In this document: positions 21,073 to 31,780 of the stretch, piece after piece
How positions within the stretch are numbered: position 1 is the first letter of the stretch
How the letters are laid out: each line of letters starts with the position of its first letter
Assembly (NCBI RefSeq): GCF_004359215.1
Contig: NC_090612.1
Span: 6,388,763 to 6,443,610, forward strand
Reading direction: 5' to 3'
From: Bremia lactucae
Taxonomy: Eukaryota; Oomycota; Peronosporomycetes; Peronosporales; Peronosporaceae
Length of the DNA: 54,848 nt
The notes under the pieces: model-generated
The model's input: only the letters and a program-made list of their open reading frames with translations
Told to the model about the DNA's origin: nothing
Databases searched by the model: none
Program-made: the position numbers and the translations under genes

Positions 21073-23701
21073 ATGGATTCCCAAGCGCGAGGTGGAGGTT
21101 TACAGCAGACGCAAAAGTTGTTCCATAGTTTATACGCACGCTTCCTATCACAAGGTCTGGATCCTAACGATGCAGTCGCTCGTGCGCTTCTGGAGATGCA
21201 AGAAGTTGCAGCTGGCGCAACTGCGTCGACCAGTGTCTCGACGGTGACTCCCACCCAAAAAGACGTAAAAATGGAGGATGCCACGCATCTGCATGTACAG
21301 AAGGGATCGCCTTCAATGGCTGCAAAGACCGAATTAGCTTCCACCAGCGCGTCGGCGACAGGATCATTATTTGCTCTTGTAAATGCAACAGCTGCATCTT
21401 CTCTTACCACAACAAAAAGCGATTTGACCACTAGAGTCGACGAAAATGAAGGCTCATTGCAGGCATGTGAAGCTTTATTGGGACTGCTGCTGGAACGCAC
21501 TTTGACACTCGCGATAGAGACTGACGATTTCCGTGTGGCGAAGAGACTCGTGTATCAAGTATTTTCAGATCCAAACGCGTTGAGTGCTGCGTTCTTGAAA
21601 GAGAATTTAGAAAAGGCAGAGAACGAAGTGAATGCGCAGTGGTGGGGCATTGATCGGGAGCAGATGTTGCGAGTGTTTACACTTTTACATACAGCAATGG
21701 CTGGAAGTGATCGAGAGGCAATGCAAAACACTTTTCGTAATGCCCTCGAGAGACTGGTGACGCAGCCGTGGAATGTTTGCTCCACATGGCACACTCCGCG
21801 TGCTTTGCGCTTCTTCTTGGTTTTATTTGAGCATCCTTTAATGTTTGATCCAGACTATTTACACGTTGTGGGCGGGTTGTGCCGACTGTTTTATTACCTT
21901 TCAAAGGATGCCAAAGCTCTTGTTCGCGCACAATGGATGGCATTTTTCTCATCTGACGAGTTGCATCGGCTTTTGGATATACTTCAGCAAGCAATCACCG
22001 TGTGTCTTTATGGCTCCCGCAAAATGGATCTTGTGTATGCAGCCTGTGGCGTTCTTGCCGAGCTCAATGTCGTGAATCGGGACCGTATGAAGGCACTCGA
22101 GCCGTTTGCACTCTATCACGAGTTTTACAACGAAGCAATTAATTCAGAAATGGATTTGGTCGAAGACTATTCGCGATCCATTATCTTTTGGAAGAAACGT
22201 CGTGCTGCAACACGTGCTGCTGCGCGAGTAGCACGCAGGGAAGGGCAACGTCTTAGACACTTTAACGACGAGGAGAATGAGTTGGAGGAGCGAGATAGTG
22301 AACGGGGAAACACCGAGGAGCGACAAGAGCTTATGCCCGAGCGTCAATTATCGGAAATGTCGCTTTGCGACTTTCCTTTTGTGTTGGACGCGGCTTCGAA
22401 AAGCAAAGTTCTGCAGATCGACTCGGACCTCGAGCAGCGTGCGCGAGCTCATGATGTTGTTCTGTCTCAATCAAATGTTGTAGTAGTCGGTGTCGAGTCG
22501 CCGTTTTTAATTTTAAAGATACGACGAGAGAATCTTGTGGAGGATGCAATGCAGCAGATTGTACATCTTTCGACATCAGCCGAGACTTTAAAGAAGCCGC
22601 TTAAAATTAAGTTTGTTGGAGAAGAAGGCATTGATGAAGGTGGGGTACGAAAAGAGTTTTTCCAACTCCTCATTCGGCAGCTACTTGACCCAGCATATGG
22701 CATGTTTACATACGATGAGGAGACGCACACATTGTGGTTTAATAGCGATTCGCTTGAAGCTACAATGGAGTACGAGCTCATTGGCACGCTGCTAGGTCTT
22801 GCAATTTACAACGCTGTCATCCTCGACGTCAGCTTCCCGCACATTGTTTACAAGAAGCTTATGAATTGTACGCTAGGACTGAAAGATCTTGAATTAGCTT
22901 TACCTGATCTAGGACGCGGTCTGCGGCAATTGCTCGACTTCAAAGGCGACATAGAGGAGGTCTATCAGCGCACTTTTGAGTACTCGTACGAAATCTTTGG
23001 CGAAGTCAAGAATGTGGAGCTCAAGCCGGAAGGAAGCTCGATTCCTGTCAACACGGAGAATCGCAACGAATATGTAGCGCTCTACGTGGACTACGTGCTT
23101 GATAAATCGGTCGCTCGGCAGTATGCAGCATTCCACCACGGCTTCCACCAGGTCTGTAATCATGAGGTGCTGAGTATGTTTCGATGGGAAGAGTTGCAGT
23201 TGCTGATTTGTGGCAGCACCGATTTGGATTTTGAGGCGCTTGAAGCAGTTACTCACTACGAAGATGGCTTTACAAAAGTCAGTGAGATTATACGGTTAGA
23301 AACTGTCGATGAAATGGAAGAAAGTATCTCGGTGGCTAACGTCTTGTATCCTCTGAATCGACAGGGATTTCTGGGTGATCGTGCATGCTTTCCCTTTAGA
23401 AGACAAGAAAAAGTTGCTGCGCTTTGCAACTGGTAGCGACCGCGTGCCAATCCGCGGCCTCTCAAATCTCGTGTTTGTTATTTCACGTAATGGCCCTGAC
23501 TCCGAACGCCTTCCCACAGCACACACTTGGTACGAGAGACTTGCAAAACGTGATAGAGGTGCTGCGGCTAACACATATTGGGGTTTGTTTACGATTACTA
23601 GTTTCAATCATCTATTGCTACCGGAGTATAGCAGCCGAGAGAAATTGAAAGAGCGGCTTTTGCTGGCAATTAATCAGGCTGAAGGTTTCGGTCTTCGTTA
23701 A
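21073..23701 (+). CDS. UBE3A-type HECT E3 ubiquitin ligase
   Basis: Three exons: 21073-23294, 23365-23529, 23602-23701, giving 828 aa. The introns are 70 bp (GTTAGA..CGACAG) and 72 bp (GTACGA..TACTAG), and both contain CTAAC. Splicing restores the HECT C-lobe: [18 protein letters not shown], then [38 protein letters not shown]. The catalytic Cys796 codon is split by the second intron (TG/T). The HECT N-lobe starts near residue 475 ([39 protein letters not shown]) and is closest to UBE3A among families I know. The N-terminal 450 residues are helical, with an acidic Arg/Glu-rich linker near 400-435. HECT ligases take ubiquitin from an E2 onto this Cys and pass it to substrates. No zinc-binding AZUL domain was recognised at the N-terminus. 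The start is the first ATG after the divergent promoter. Confidence 0.95.
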
Positions 23702-23787
23702 ATAATTTAAAGGTTTTGGTCGAAATAAACAAATTGATACATGTAAAACTTTGTGCCATATTTGTGGTACGGCCGCAGTCAAAAATA

Positions 23788-24546
23788 ATGATCGAGAGCG
23801 TGTCAGTCACGGCGCAGCTACAGGGCGTGTCGCCAAGCACAGCTTACGTCGCCATGCTGCCGTATGCTTACACAACTAACGACGTCGCGCAGCTTTTTGC
23901 TCCGTTTGGAAAGCTCGCTCGTGTGATCGTTTTGCGCGACAAACAGACGCGTCGCAGTCGCGGTGTGGCCTTTGTGCAGTTTGCTCGAGCCGAGGATTGT
24001 GCCGAGGCTGTCACAAGGATGGACAAATTGCTGCTTGAAGGGTTGACATTGTCAGTGTCGCTAAGTCGTGACAACGGTCGTTCACGGGAGTTTGCAAGAA
24101 AGCGCAAATTCACAACTGTCCAGCGCTGCTTTGAATGCGGCGAGTCGAATCACGTTTCGTATGAATGCCCGCGCAACGTACTCGGGCCGCGAGAGCGGCC
24201 TGTGACGGCTGGATGCAAGAGCAGCAGAAAAAAGAAGAAAAAGAAGTTTGACTTTCATGAGCGCACGCACTTTTTCAATGACGAAGGCATCGTGAACCTG
24301 TTGTACGTCAAGTGTTGAGCAAAAAAAAGCGTCATTTTAACTTTATTCTAATGTAGAGCACCGCCTGAAGAAGGGGATGTATCCATCACACTATTAGCTT
24401 ACTCGTCCAAAACGCGTAACCCTGCGGGGGTACATTCATCGTGGATGAAGCCTAAATTGACAACAGCAACTGCCTTAACGCACCGTCGACCGCAGCGGAA
24501 ACGAGCAAGCTACTTTAGCGACGAGGATGCCAGCGACGGCGAATAA
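23788..24546 (+). CDS. ZCRB1: ZCRB1 / U11-U12 snRNP 31K: RRM plus CCHC knuckle
   Basis: Two exons, 23788-24302 and 24357-24546, give 234 aa. The 54-bp intron starts GTACGT and ends AATGTAG; unspliced reading stops within six codons. An RRM spans residues 18-95 (RNP2 AYVAMLP, RNP1 RGVAFVQF), then DNGRSREFARKRKF and a CCHC knuckle CFECGESNHVSYEC (114-127), a basic run, and the C-terminal RASYFSDEDASD. Human and plant ZCRB1 have the same order, including the closing SYFSDEE motif. The protein belongs to the U11/U12 di-snRNP of the minor spliceosome in the nucleus. It starts 86 bp after the HECT stop codon on the same strand. An earlier in-frame start would need a non-ATG codon, so 23788 was chosen. 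Confidence 0.94.
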
Positions 24547-24611
24547 AGTGATGGGAAATGACCCACTGTGAAGATATTGGGCGATAAATTTACAACCACG
24601 AGATGAAGTGC

Positions 24612-25217
24612 TTATTTGCGCTGACGCTTGTTGCTTTTGGGTCGCCTTTCACCGACACAACGACGGCCCAGCCCTGTGTATTTGAGCATGCGTGCCGTCA
24701 TTTCCTCAGCCGAAACTTCCTCACGAAGCTCTTTTTCCTCGGATGCGGCGAAGCGAAGCGCCCTTGAAGCCTCCTTAAATTCATCCTCGACGCCCTTGTT
24801 GAATCCGCCGAAGGAACGTCGGCCAAACAGTGACGGGAGCGATGGGTCGGGCACATCACGTTCGCATGAAATATTGGAGCTGTCGTCGTCTTGGTTGCCG
24901 TTCCCGGGTGCGGCCTCCCACGTGTCATTCCAATGCTTCTCTCTCACGGCAGCGATACGATATGCATCTGTCGTTCTTTTGCGTTGCATGAACTGCAGAC
25001 AATGAAAATAGGAAGCGTGCGTTAGTATTATTGCTCACCAATCAATTATTTATAGCGAAGTACAGACCTTCATGGCCAGCGTCTTCTGCGATAATTTTGC
25101 CGAAGACTTCGGCACATTGCACTTTGGCGTCTTCACGTCCTTTGTCGCACTGCTTTTTTCATTAAAGCTGTTGGCCACAACTTCCTTCTGCGGTTGGTCA
25201 TCGCCAGGCTTCCACAT
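24612..25217 (-). CDS. MPHOSPH6: MPP6-type nuclear exosome cofactor
   Basis: Two exons, 25217-25068 and 24992-24612, give 176 aa. The 75-bp intron starts GTCTGT, ends TGCAG and contains CTAAC. The join produces LAMKFMQR (residues 47-54), the conserved N-terminal MPP6 signature, and residues 106-115 read FGRRSFGGFN, the second conserved block, followed by SAEEMTARM and a Lys/Arg-rich nuclear tail. MPP6 binds the RNA exosome and helps it process 5.8S rRNA and degrade nuclear RNA. Family length is usually 150-190 aa, which fits. It converges with ZCRB1, leaving 65 bp between stop codons. Confidence 0.88.
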
Positions 25218-26140
25218 TCTTGAGCGGATGGATGCGATGAAATAAAGCTAACTACATAAATTTAAGCCAATCATGTGACGAATCCAGTGAAAGGTAACCC
25301 TTTCATAATCATGCAAAAAATAAACGTCAAACTGTTACGTCATCTCGTGACTGATAAGCGCGTTTCTGTTAAAGACCCAGTCGAATGCAATCTGTTACTA
25401 CAAATGCCTCACACGCTCTGCAGCCGATTCGAAATAAGAATGGGGACATGCTGTTCAGACACAAATNNNNNNNNNNNNNNNNNNNNNNNNNNNNNNNNNN
25501 NNNNNNNNNNNNNNNNNNNNNNNNNNNNNNNNNNNNNNNNNNNNNNNNNNNNNNNNNNNNNNNNNNTTTTTTTATTATTTGACAGCCAACTTTTTCAGTT
25601 TTGGTGATCCAAACAAGACAAAAGTATCGCAGCATAAGTGAGCTATGGTGCTGTTAACAATCACGATGTTTGGTATAGCAAGCTTAGCTTTGAAATATGG
25701 CACCTCATGAGCGGAAACGATAGATAGATGAGGTAAGATGGAAAGCCTTCCAAGAATTGTACGATCGTTCTGATTGACAATCGCTCAGGATGCGTTTGCT
25801 GTAGTACTGTATGAGCTGTTGAGCAAATAATCAGTGATGGAACGTAAATACAAGACAATCTTACGTTGCAACCTTGATGTCTCCTTCAAACCTCTAACAA
25901 AGTCAAGCCGAAGTAAAATATTTTTGATTACGTCTCAAAATAACAATTCTTATTTATGGTCGGTGATCGTTTCCCACCCTCCCTTGTTCCATACCCACCC
26001 CTCTTACTATATAAGGCAATACTTCCAATATTATTAGACAACACATTGATCACCCCTATCCCTTGCATCACTCAATATAAGACGTAATTTCTAGACCAGA
26101 GACGCGAGGCACAAATACCCGCAAAATCAACTTGTCAATA
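25218..26140. other. Intergenic with assembly gap
   Basis: No gene recognised. It holds the 100-N gap at 25467-25566 followed by a T run. Near 26009-26016 TATATAAG lies about 125 bp upstream of the small ORF at 26141 and may be its TATA-like element. Confidence 0.4.
25467..25566. other. Assembly gap (100 N)
   Basis: Exactly 100 N, between the host-gene island and the LINE region. Confidence 0.98.
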
Positions 26141-26407
26141 ATGATGTCGTATTCTTCAATAATTCGTTCACTTATCCTTCTGCTTTTCGTTATTTGCGAC
26201 TCCGTTTGTTTTTCTGTTTTTTAATTGGCATTGTTTTTTTCTAATTAGCATTCGTTTATGCAGAGCATGTCCGTGCATTGTGACCAGTGCCACTGGCATA
26301 AGCGGCAGCGCCGCACAGCAGAAACAAACGCAACAACCGCAGTTTGTTCGAAGTTTCGCTCAACATGCTCAAACTTAGATAGCACCCTGCGAATTGAGCC
26401 AGACTAG
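26141..26407 (+). CDS. Possible small secreted protein (join 26141-26203, 26249-26407)
   Basis: ATGATG at 26141 has an A at -3. Unspliced it encodes 27 residues, of which residues 9-18 are almost all hydrophobic (RSLILLLFVICDS), the form of a signal peptide. A 45-bp T-rich segment (GTTTGT..AATTAG) could be an intron. Removing it keeps the frame open for 53 more codons, with four Cys (HCDQCHWHKRQRR; VCSKFRSTCSN), 73 aa in total. The intron would be shorter than the others here (54-75 bp), and the second exon may be the 5' end of the LINE. No known effector motif (RxLR, LFLAK, CHxC) is seen. Confidence 0.25.
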
Positions 26408-26664
26408 CCCCCCTGCTGGTCGATCCGTGCGGTGCTCTCAGTGGCTCGTGCGCCGTGCAAAGGTGCAGAGCTTACGACTCGAACTTTTTCCTCGCGACGT
26501 TCGACTCTGATGTCTGCCCGGCGCAGCTCAGACTCGTCACACACATAGAGGCATCCGGCGTTTCGATCTTCCTCCACCATTTTCGGGTCTTCCAGCGTGT
26601 CCCGTGCTTTGGGTGCTACTCTCCGCATCATTCGATTGCATGATGCGCTCAGAAGGAAGGCGAC

Positions 26665-28533
26665 GTGCTGATTGAACACCACCGCTCATTTGGGGCACCT
26701 ACCCACTCGACGCGGCTAATACCTGAACTAACGCTCAAGCACCTCGACGTCAAAGGCCGTCTCGAGCACGTGAAGGAGATCTCTGACGGACTGGCCGCCA
26801 CGTGGACTCGGCTGCAGGCTGCCGCGCGCAAATTCCCAATTCTCTTGAGAGTGGAAGCTGCGCGGTCGGCTCCGCCCGTCTCGGACGGAACAGGGAAGTG
26901 CACAGAAGACCCGGCAAGAACCGTGGAGCGCAGCAGAGGTGCAGCTACAACGGAGATGGCCAACGAAAGAACATCGGAAGAGGATCAAGGCAATGGCGGC
27001 TGGCTCGATCCTGGCAATGCGAAGAAGTCCAAGAAGCTGCAGAAGGACGCAGACAAGGTATCCCAGGCACAAAAGGGAAACGCCAACGTGACTGCAACGA
27101 TGCCAAAGTCCGCAAACATGAGCAAAACTCCGAAGGCATCGAACAAAGTCCAGAGTGCGTGCCAGAACAACGTGACGAACAAGAAGCAGGCCACGGCCAA
27201 ACCAAAGAACAAGTCCGCGTTTATTGTATGTAATATTTTTATTTGTAATAGTTGTTTTATTAATTCTTTACTAAGTTATTGAGTGTTAAAGAGCTCGGCA
27301 CAGAGCCAGCGCAAGCAGCAGACGACGAACAAACGAGCAACCACGCTCTCTCATGCCGAGGCGCTCGCCAAACTCGACAACCTGCGCGGTGGAGGAGGCC
27401 CGGAACCTGCTAAAACCGGCGAAGAGGACAAACAGACCGACGACGCTGGTGACGGCGGTACGAGTGTGGCAATTACCTGTGCCCAAGGAGAGGTACAGGA
27501 AGCAAAGCTCCGGGTGGACGCGCTGATCACTCAGGCACATCAGACGAAGCTGCACGCAGCCGCCGCGAGGGCGCTGTATCACGAGGCGCACGGTCGAGTA
27601 CTGGAACACGAGATCATGCGCGAAGGCATGGAGGAAGGTGACAGCCCGGCAGAGTTGAGGCATGATCTGCCGAACGATGCGGAGATGGCAAGCATGGAGC
27701 ATGGCTACCGTACAGCTGACGCCGAGGCGAGAGACGCGGCTGCGGCAGCTGGTAAGGCCGAGAGAGTACACGCAGCACTCGCAAAGAAGCTTGCGAAGAT
27801 GATCGCAAAAGAGACGTTTTTGACGGCGGAGCTGCCGCCGATCGGCAAGGCAGAACAAGAGAACCAAAGCGCAACGCCGGACGCCGAAGCAGAAGAACTC
27901 CGGAAGAAGAGCCAGAACATCATTCATCGGCTCCTCTCGTCGTACATTTCGAAGCGGCGCAAAGGAGCGAAGCCACCGGCGCAGCCGGAACCGCTCAATC
28001 CTGCCGACGACACAGTGCCGACGCACGAGCCAGCGTCTCCGCCCGACAGCGAGGAGACCAACCCCACCGACGAGGACATGCATGCACCCGACGTAACCAT
28101 GATCGGCAGCGGTGTATCTTTTAGTGATACAATGCGACTCGACGAGCTGGGTGACGGCGCGGTTATGCCACCGATGGGAGCACAACGCATCCCGATTCCG
28201 GCAGAACTGGCCGCGGCCATCGCTGACGAGCTCGAACAAGTGCGCAAGGATGGTGCTGAAGGTGACAAAGCGGACACACACGACGCAGGAATGCAACCGC
28301 AGTTGTCTGACTCCGTCATCGAGGCACGCGACAGCGCGGCAGCGCAGTATCGCGCGAACAGTGATCATGCCGCTACTCTCTCCGGTACCCTGCCGCACAA
28401 GCGTCCAGCGGACGCTTCAGCCACACAGATTGAGCTACCGGCAAGCGAGATCGAAGACAGAGCGAAGCGACTGGTGGCATCTATGGAGGTCGTACGCACG
28501 CTGAAGCAAGCGGAGAGGGATGAGCGTAAGTGA
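26665..28533 (+). pseudogene. LINE ORF1
   Basis: Two in-frame parts (26665-27282 and 27283-28533) separated by a single TGA in an AT-rich segment (27226-27303). They encode a Lys/Ala-rich N-terminus (KKSKKLQKDADKVSQAQKG) and an Ala/Glu-rich helical protein with likely coiled coils (EARDAAAAAGKAERVHAALA), then an acidic Pro-rich linker. No zinc knuckle or RRM is obvious. ORF1 proteins of LINEs bind their RNA; here that role is inferred from position only. The true start codon is unclear. Confidence 0.6.
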
Positions 28534-29126
28534 CGGCAAAACGCAAACATCCATGCGGTCGAGAAATGGAGGCGTGCGAACCCAAGTACCAAGAAGCGGC
28601 CAACTCCAGCAACCGGCGATCTTGCGAAGTGGAGCCAGACGCATGTGGACGCATTCGCTGAGGTCCTGCGCAGCCTCCCGTACCCCCTGGCAGCGATACA
28701 CTCGATCGACTATAAGACGCTATGCAACATCGGGCGTGCAGTCGGCAGTCAAGCACAGCTTCAGCTCATGAGCTATCACGCTACAGACGACTCGCTACCG
28801 CCTACAGTACGCAAACTCTGCCGCGATCAAGTAAGAGCCGCAACTGCGATGCCGCAAGGTGTGCCATCACGGACAGCGTTGATTGGTGGAAACGCCTTGA
28901 AAACCACGACGAAACGCTGCTCACGGCCCTCACTCATTTGCAGCTTGATCCAGCGGTACTGAGCATCGCCAGCCTCGTGATGCCGTCGCGGTTTGTGCCC
29001 GAGGAAGTGACTGGCATCGTCCTACCGGAGGCTAAAGCCGACGTGTGGATGACACAGAAGTGCGGGCTCTCGTCGCGGATGTGACGACGACACGGCCGTG
29101 GGCTCGGGCACTCACGTTGTGCGAAG
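28534..29126 (+). pseudogene. Degenerate LINE segment between ORF1 and ORF2
   Basis: Open pieces in two frames (for example FAEVLRSLPYPLAAIHSID, CNIGRAVGSQAQLQLMSYH) suggest a coding stretch broken by indels. No domain was recognised. Confidence 0.4.
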
Positions 29127-30100
29127 TTGGCAGCGACAAGGCTGCGCCTCGCTATTAAGGGCTTTGCGGGCACAAACACGAGTCCGCCCGTCGGAAGCGT
29201 CTCGCAACAGACGGTCCGACAACGGAAGCACACTCGCATCAGTCGCAGAGATCTGACATGCGGTCTGGTCACACAGAACGTATGCGGCATCGGGGCGGAA
29301 GCAACAAGACAAGTCGCGTGGTTCTCGCACTTTCGGCAGCAACAAGAAGCAGGGCAACTCGACATTGTCTGCATGCAGGAGACGCGTGTGCCGGCGGACG
29401 ACATCGACGAGATCGAGAAGAGATACTGCGGCGCGTAAGGCTACAAGGGGGCTGGGCGTCGGCTGTCGGCGTGAAGCCCAAGTGCAGGGCGCTCGGGCGG
29501 AATCGGGGTCCTGCTGAACCCGTACAGCATGATCACACAGCTCACGCCGGTCCGAGAGTCCGACTAGACAGCGCATTGGATGGCCGTCAGGGTCTTGCTC
29601 CACAACGCTGAGATCGTGATAGTCAATTGTTATGCGCCGACCCAACTGGCGAAGCGAGAAGCGCTGTTCGACATGCTGCGTGAATTGCTCGCAGACGAAC
29701 CAGGGCCGGTCTTCCTTGGAGGTGACTTTAATTGCACACTCAACCCTGTGGTCGATCGATCGCACCCGTCGAGCAGCCGCTCGCACGACTCCAAGGCTCT
29801 CCGATTGCTGCTCAAGGAGCGTGCTCTCGTCGACACCCAGCAGGACGAAGCCGACAGAGCGTTGCAGGAACAGGAGGTGCACGAATTCCACGCGCGACAT
29901 CACACTTACCACTACACGCGACCCGGCGGTTGCAGCGCAAGTAGTCGCTTAGACCGTTGGTACTGCAGCAAGGAGTGGGAGGATTGGGTTCGGCTCGTTA
30001 CCACCTCTGTACCGGGACCGTTCTCGGACCATGACGGAGTGGAGATCCGCATAGCTGCGCCTGACAAAGTGGTCCAGGTGAAGAAGCCGCGGAAGGTCTA
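29127..30100 (+). pseudogene. LINE ORF2 endonuclease domain
   Basis: An AP-endonuclease-like domain in two frames: TQNVCGIG and DIVCMQETR (29258-29438), a frameshifted stretch, then IVNCYAPT, FLGGDFNC, SSRLDRWYCS and FSDHDGVEI (29580-30060). The metal-binding Glu, the Asp-Phe-Asn motif and the final Ser-Asp-His are all present, so only frameshifts disable it. Confidence 0.88.
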
Positions 30101-31750
30101 CCCGCCACCGCAATACGCTGCGGCCTCAACAGCGCGTGTCACGGCAGTTTTTTTCTTGACGGCAGAGTCTGAGCTCGATGGTATAGAGTCAGCTTTCAGC
30201 GACCCGACGGCACGCGCGAAGGTGTCGGCTTTGTGGTGGGACGATAAAAAGACCAGTCTTCGCATATCGTATTTAGCTGCAAAGAACGATGCAACAAGCA
30301 AAGCGGCAGCAGGGTACCGACAGAAGCTTGAGCGCCTCAATATCAAGCTCAAGGACGTTCTGCTCGAAGCGCGCAACCAGACCACGCCCAACACTGTTGG
30401 TGACACGAGCGCCGAGCGAGTGCAGTCGCTGCAAAGAGCGGTCGCCAACTGCAGAGCCAAATGGCAAACGTCGAAGCGGAGGAGACTGCTGCGGAGCCAC
30501 ACGTACCACTCGGCACGCTCGGCACGAGCGTTCTACCAGAGGGTGTCAAACAAGTTCCTCGACAACACGGTATATTCTCTCGTTGGACGGGCGCAGCATG
30601 GTCCCACTCGCTCGAGAGAGCTGGCCGAGGACATGCGTTGGCAAGCCGTCATGCAGCAACCGGAAGCAGACAGCGGCAAGATCGAGGACTTTATCCGCTC
30701 ACTGCCACCACGAGCGCCAGTTCCCGAGCTGCAGCGACTGAACTGCGTGAAGACAGAGCTCGAGGTACGGAAGTTGATCCGCAAGTGCCAACGCGGCAAA
30801 ACGTGCGGCCCCGACGAGCTGAGCAACGACTGGTACCGCGATCACATTGACGACCTTGTCCCTCTGCTCACACGGATGTTCAACTGGTGGACCGAGGGCG
30901 AGTCAGTGTCGAGGTCGTTCGGTGACTCGCACGTGTCAGGCATGAAGAAGAACCGGAGCGCGGCTCGGCCTCTCGATTTCCACCCGATCGCGCTCCTGAA
31001 CTCGGACTACAAGATCTTCACGCGATTGTACGCGACCTGTCTGCGAGCCCTCTTGCCTCGCACCGTGCACCCGCTGCAGGCCGGCTTCATGCCAAACAGA
31101 GAGATGAACACCATCCTCGATCTGTTCGTGGCGGTGAAGATCGCTGCTAGAGAGGATGAGAACCTTGCTCAGGGACTCGCGATGCTACTCGACGTCGCGA
31201 AGGCGTACGACTCTCTCAGCCGGCTTTCCTCTTCGCGGCGCTGCGATACCTGGGATTCCCCGACAATTTCGTGCGGCTTGTGGGAGTCCTGCACGAGAAC
31301 ACGAGATGCCGCTTCCTAGTGAACGGCTACCTGTCGAGCTGGATCGGCGTCACGTGCGGCATTCGGCAAGGCTGCCCACTCGCACCGCTGCTCTTCATCT
31401 TGGCACTAGAGCTACTCTACGAGAAGATCGAGAATACGACAGAACTCGAAGGTGTAGTCCTCAGTAGCCGATCCAAACAGATCAATGTGAAGATCTGTGG
31501 GTACGCCGACGATACGGCTGTCTACGTCCGGTCTCCACAGAAAGTCAGCAGGGTGTTGGAGATCCTCGCACAGTTTGGCACGGCATCCGGACTTCGAGTC
31601 AACGCCAGCAAGACCATGGCAATTCCTCTCCGCAGTGGTGTCGTCGTTGATCCCGCCTCTCTTGGTGATGTGAAGCTCTTGCGCGACGGCGAGCACTGCA
31701 GGTACCTCGGTATTCAAGTCAGTGTTGGTGACGCGACAAAGGCCAACTGA
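30101..31750 (+). pseudogene. LINE ORF2 reverse transcriptase
   Basis: RT motifs in order: KCQRGKTCGPDELSNDWYR, RPLDFHPIALLNSDYKIFTR, HPLQAGFMPNREM, AMLLDVAKAYDSL; then after a frameshift near 31210-31275, GIRQGCPLAPLLFILALEL, the catalytic GYADDTAVYV, GLRVNASKTMA and YLGIQV. The finger and palm sequence is full length. A stop follows at 31748. Confidence 0.92.
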
Positions 31751-31780
31751 TAAGCGTGTATCAGCTCGATCAACGCGAGA

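Noticed and set aside
23295..23436. A stop codon at 23434-23436 that seems to truncate the HECT ligase
   Set aside because: A 70-bp GT..AG intron at 23295-23364 restores the exact HECT C-lobe sequence, so this is splicing and not a mutation.
23716..23787. A longer N-terminus for ZCRB1
   Set aside because: It would need a TTG start; the first in-frame ATG at 23788 precedes the RRM at the normal distance.
16322..25217. RxLR or Crinkler effector genes in the host-gene island
   Set aside because: None of the five proteins has a signal peptide followed by an RxLR or LFLAK motif.
27286..28398. Long minus-strand open frame of 370 codons
   Set aside because: It is the antisense shadow of the GC-rich LINE ORF1; its composition is unlike a protein, and no motif is present.
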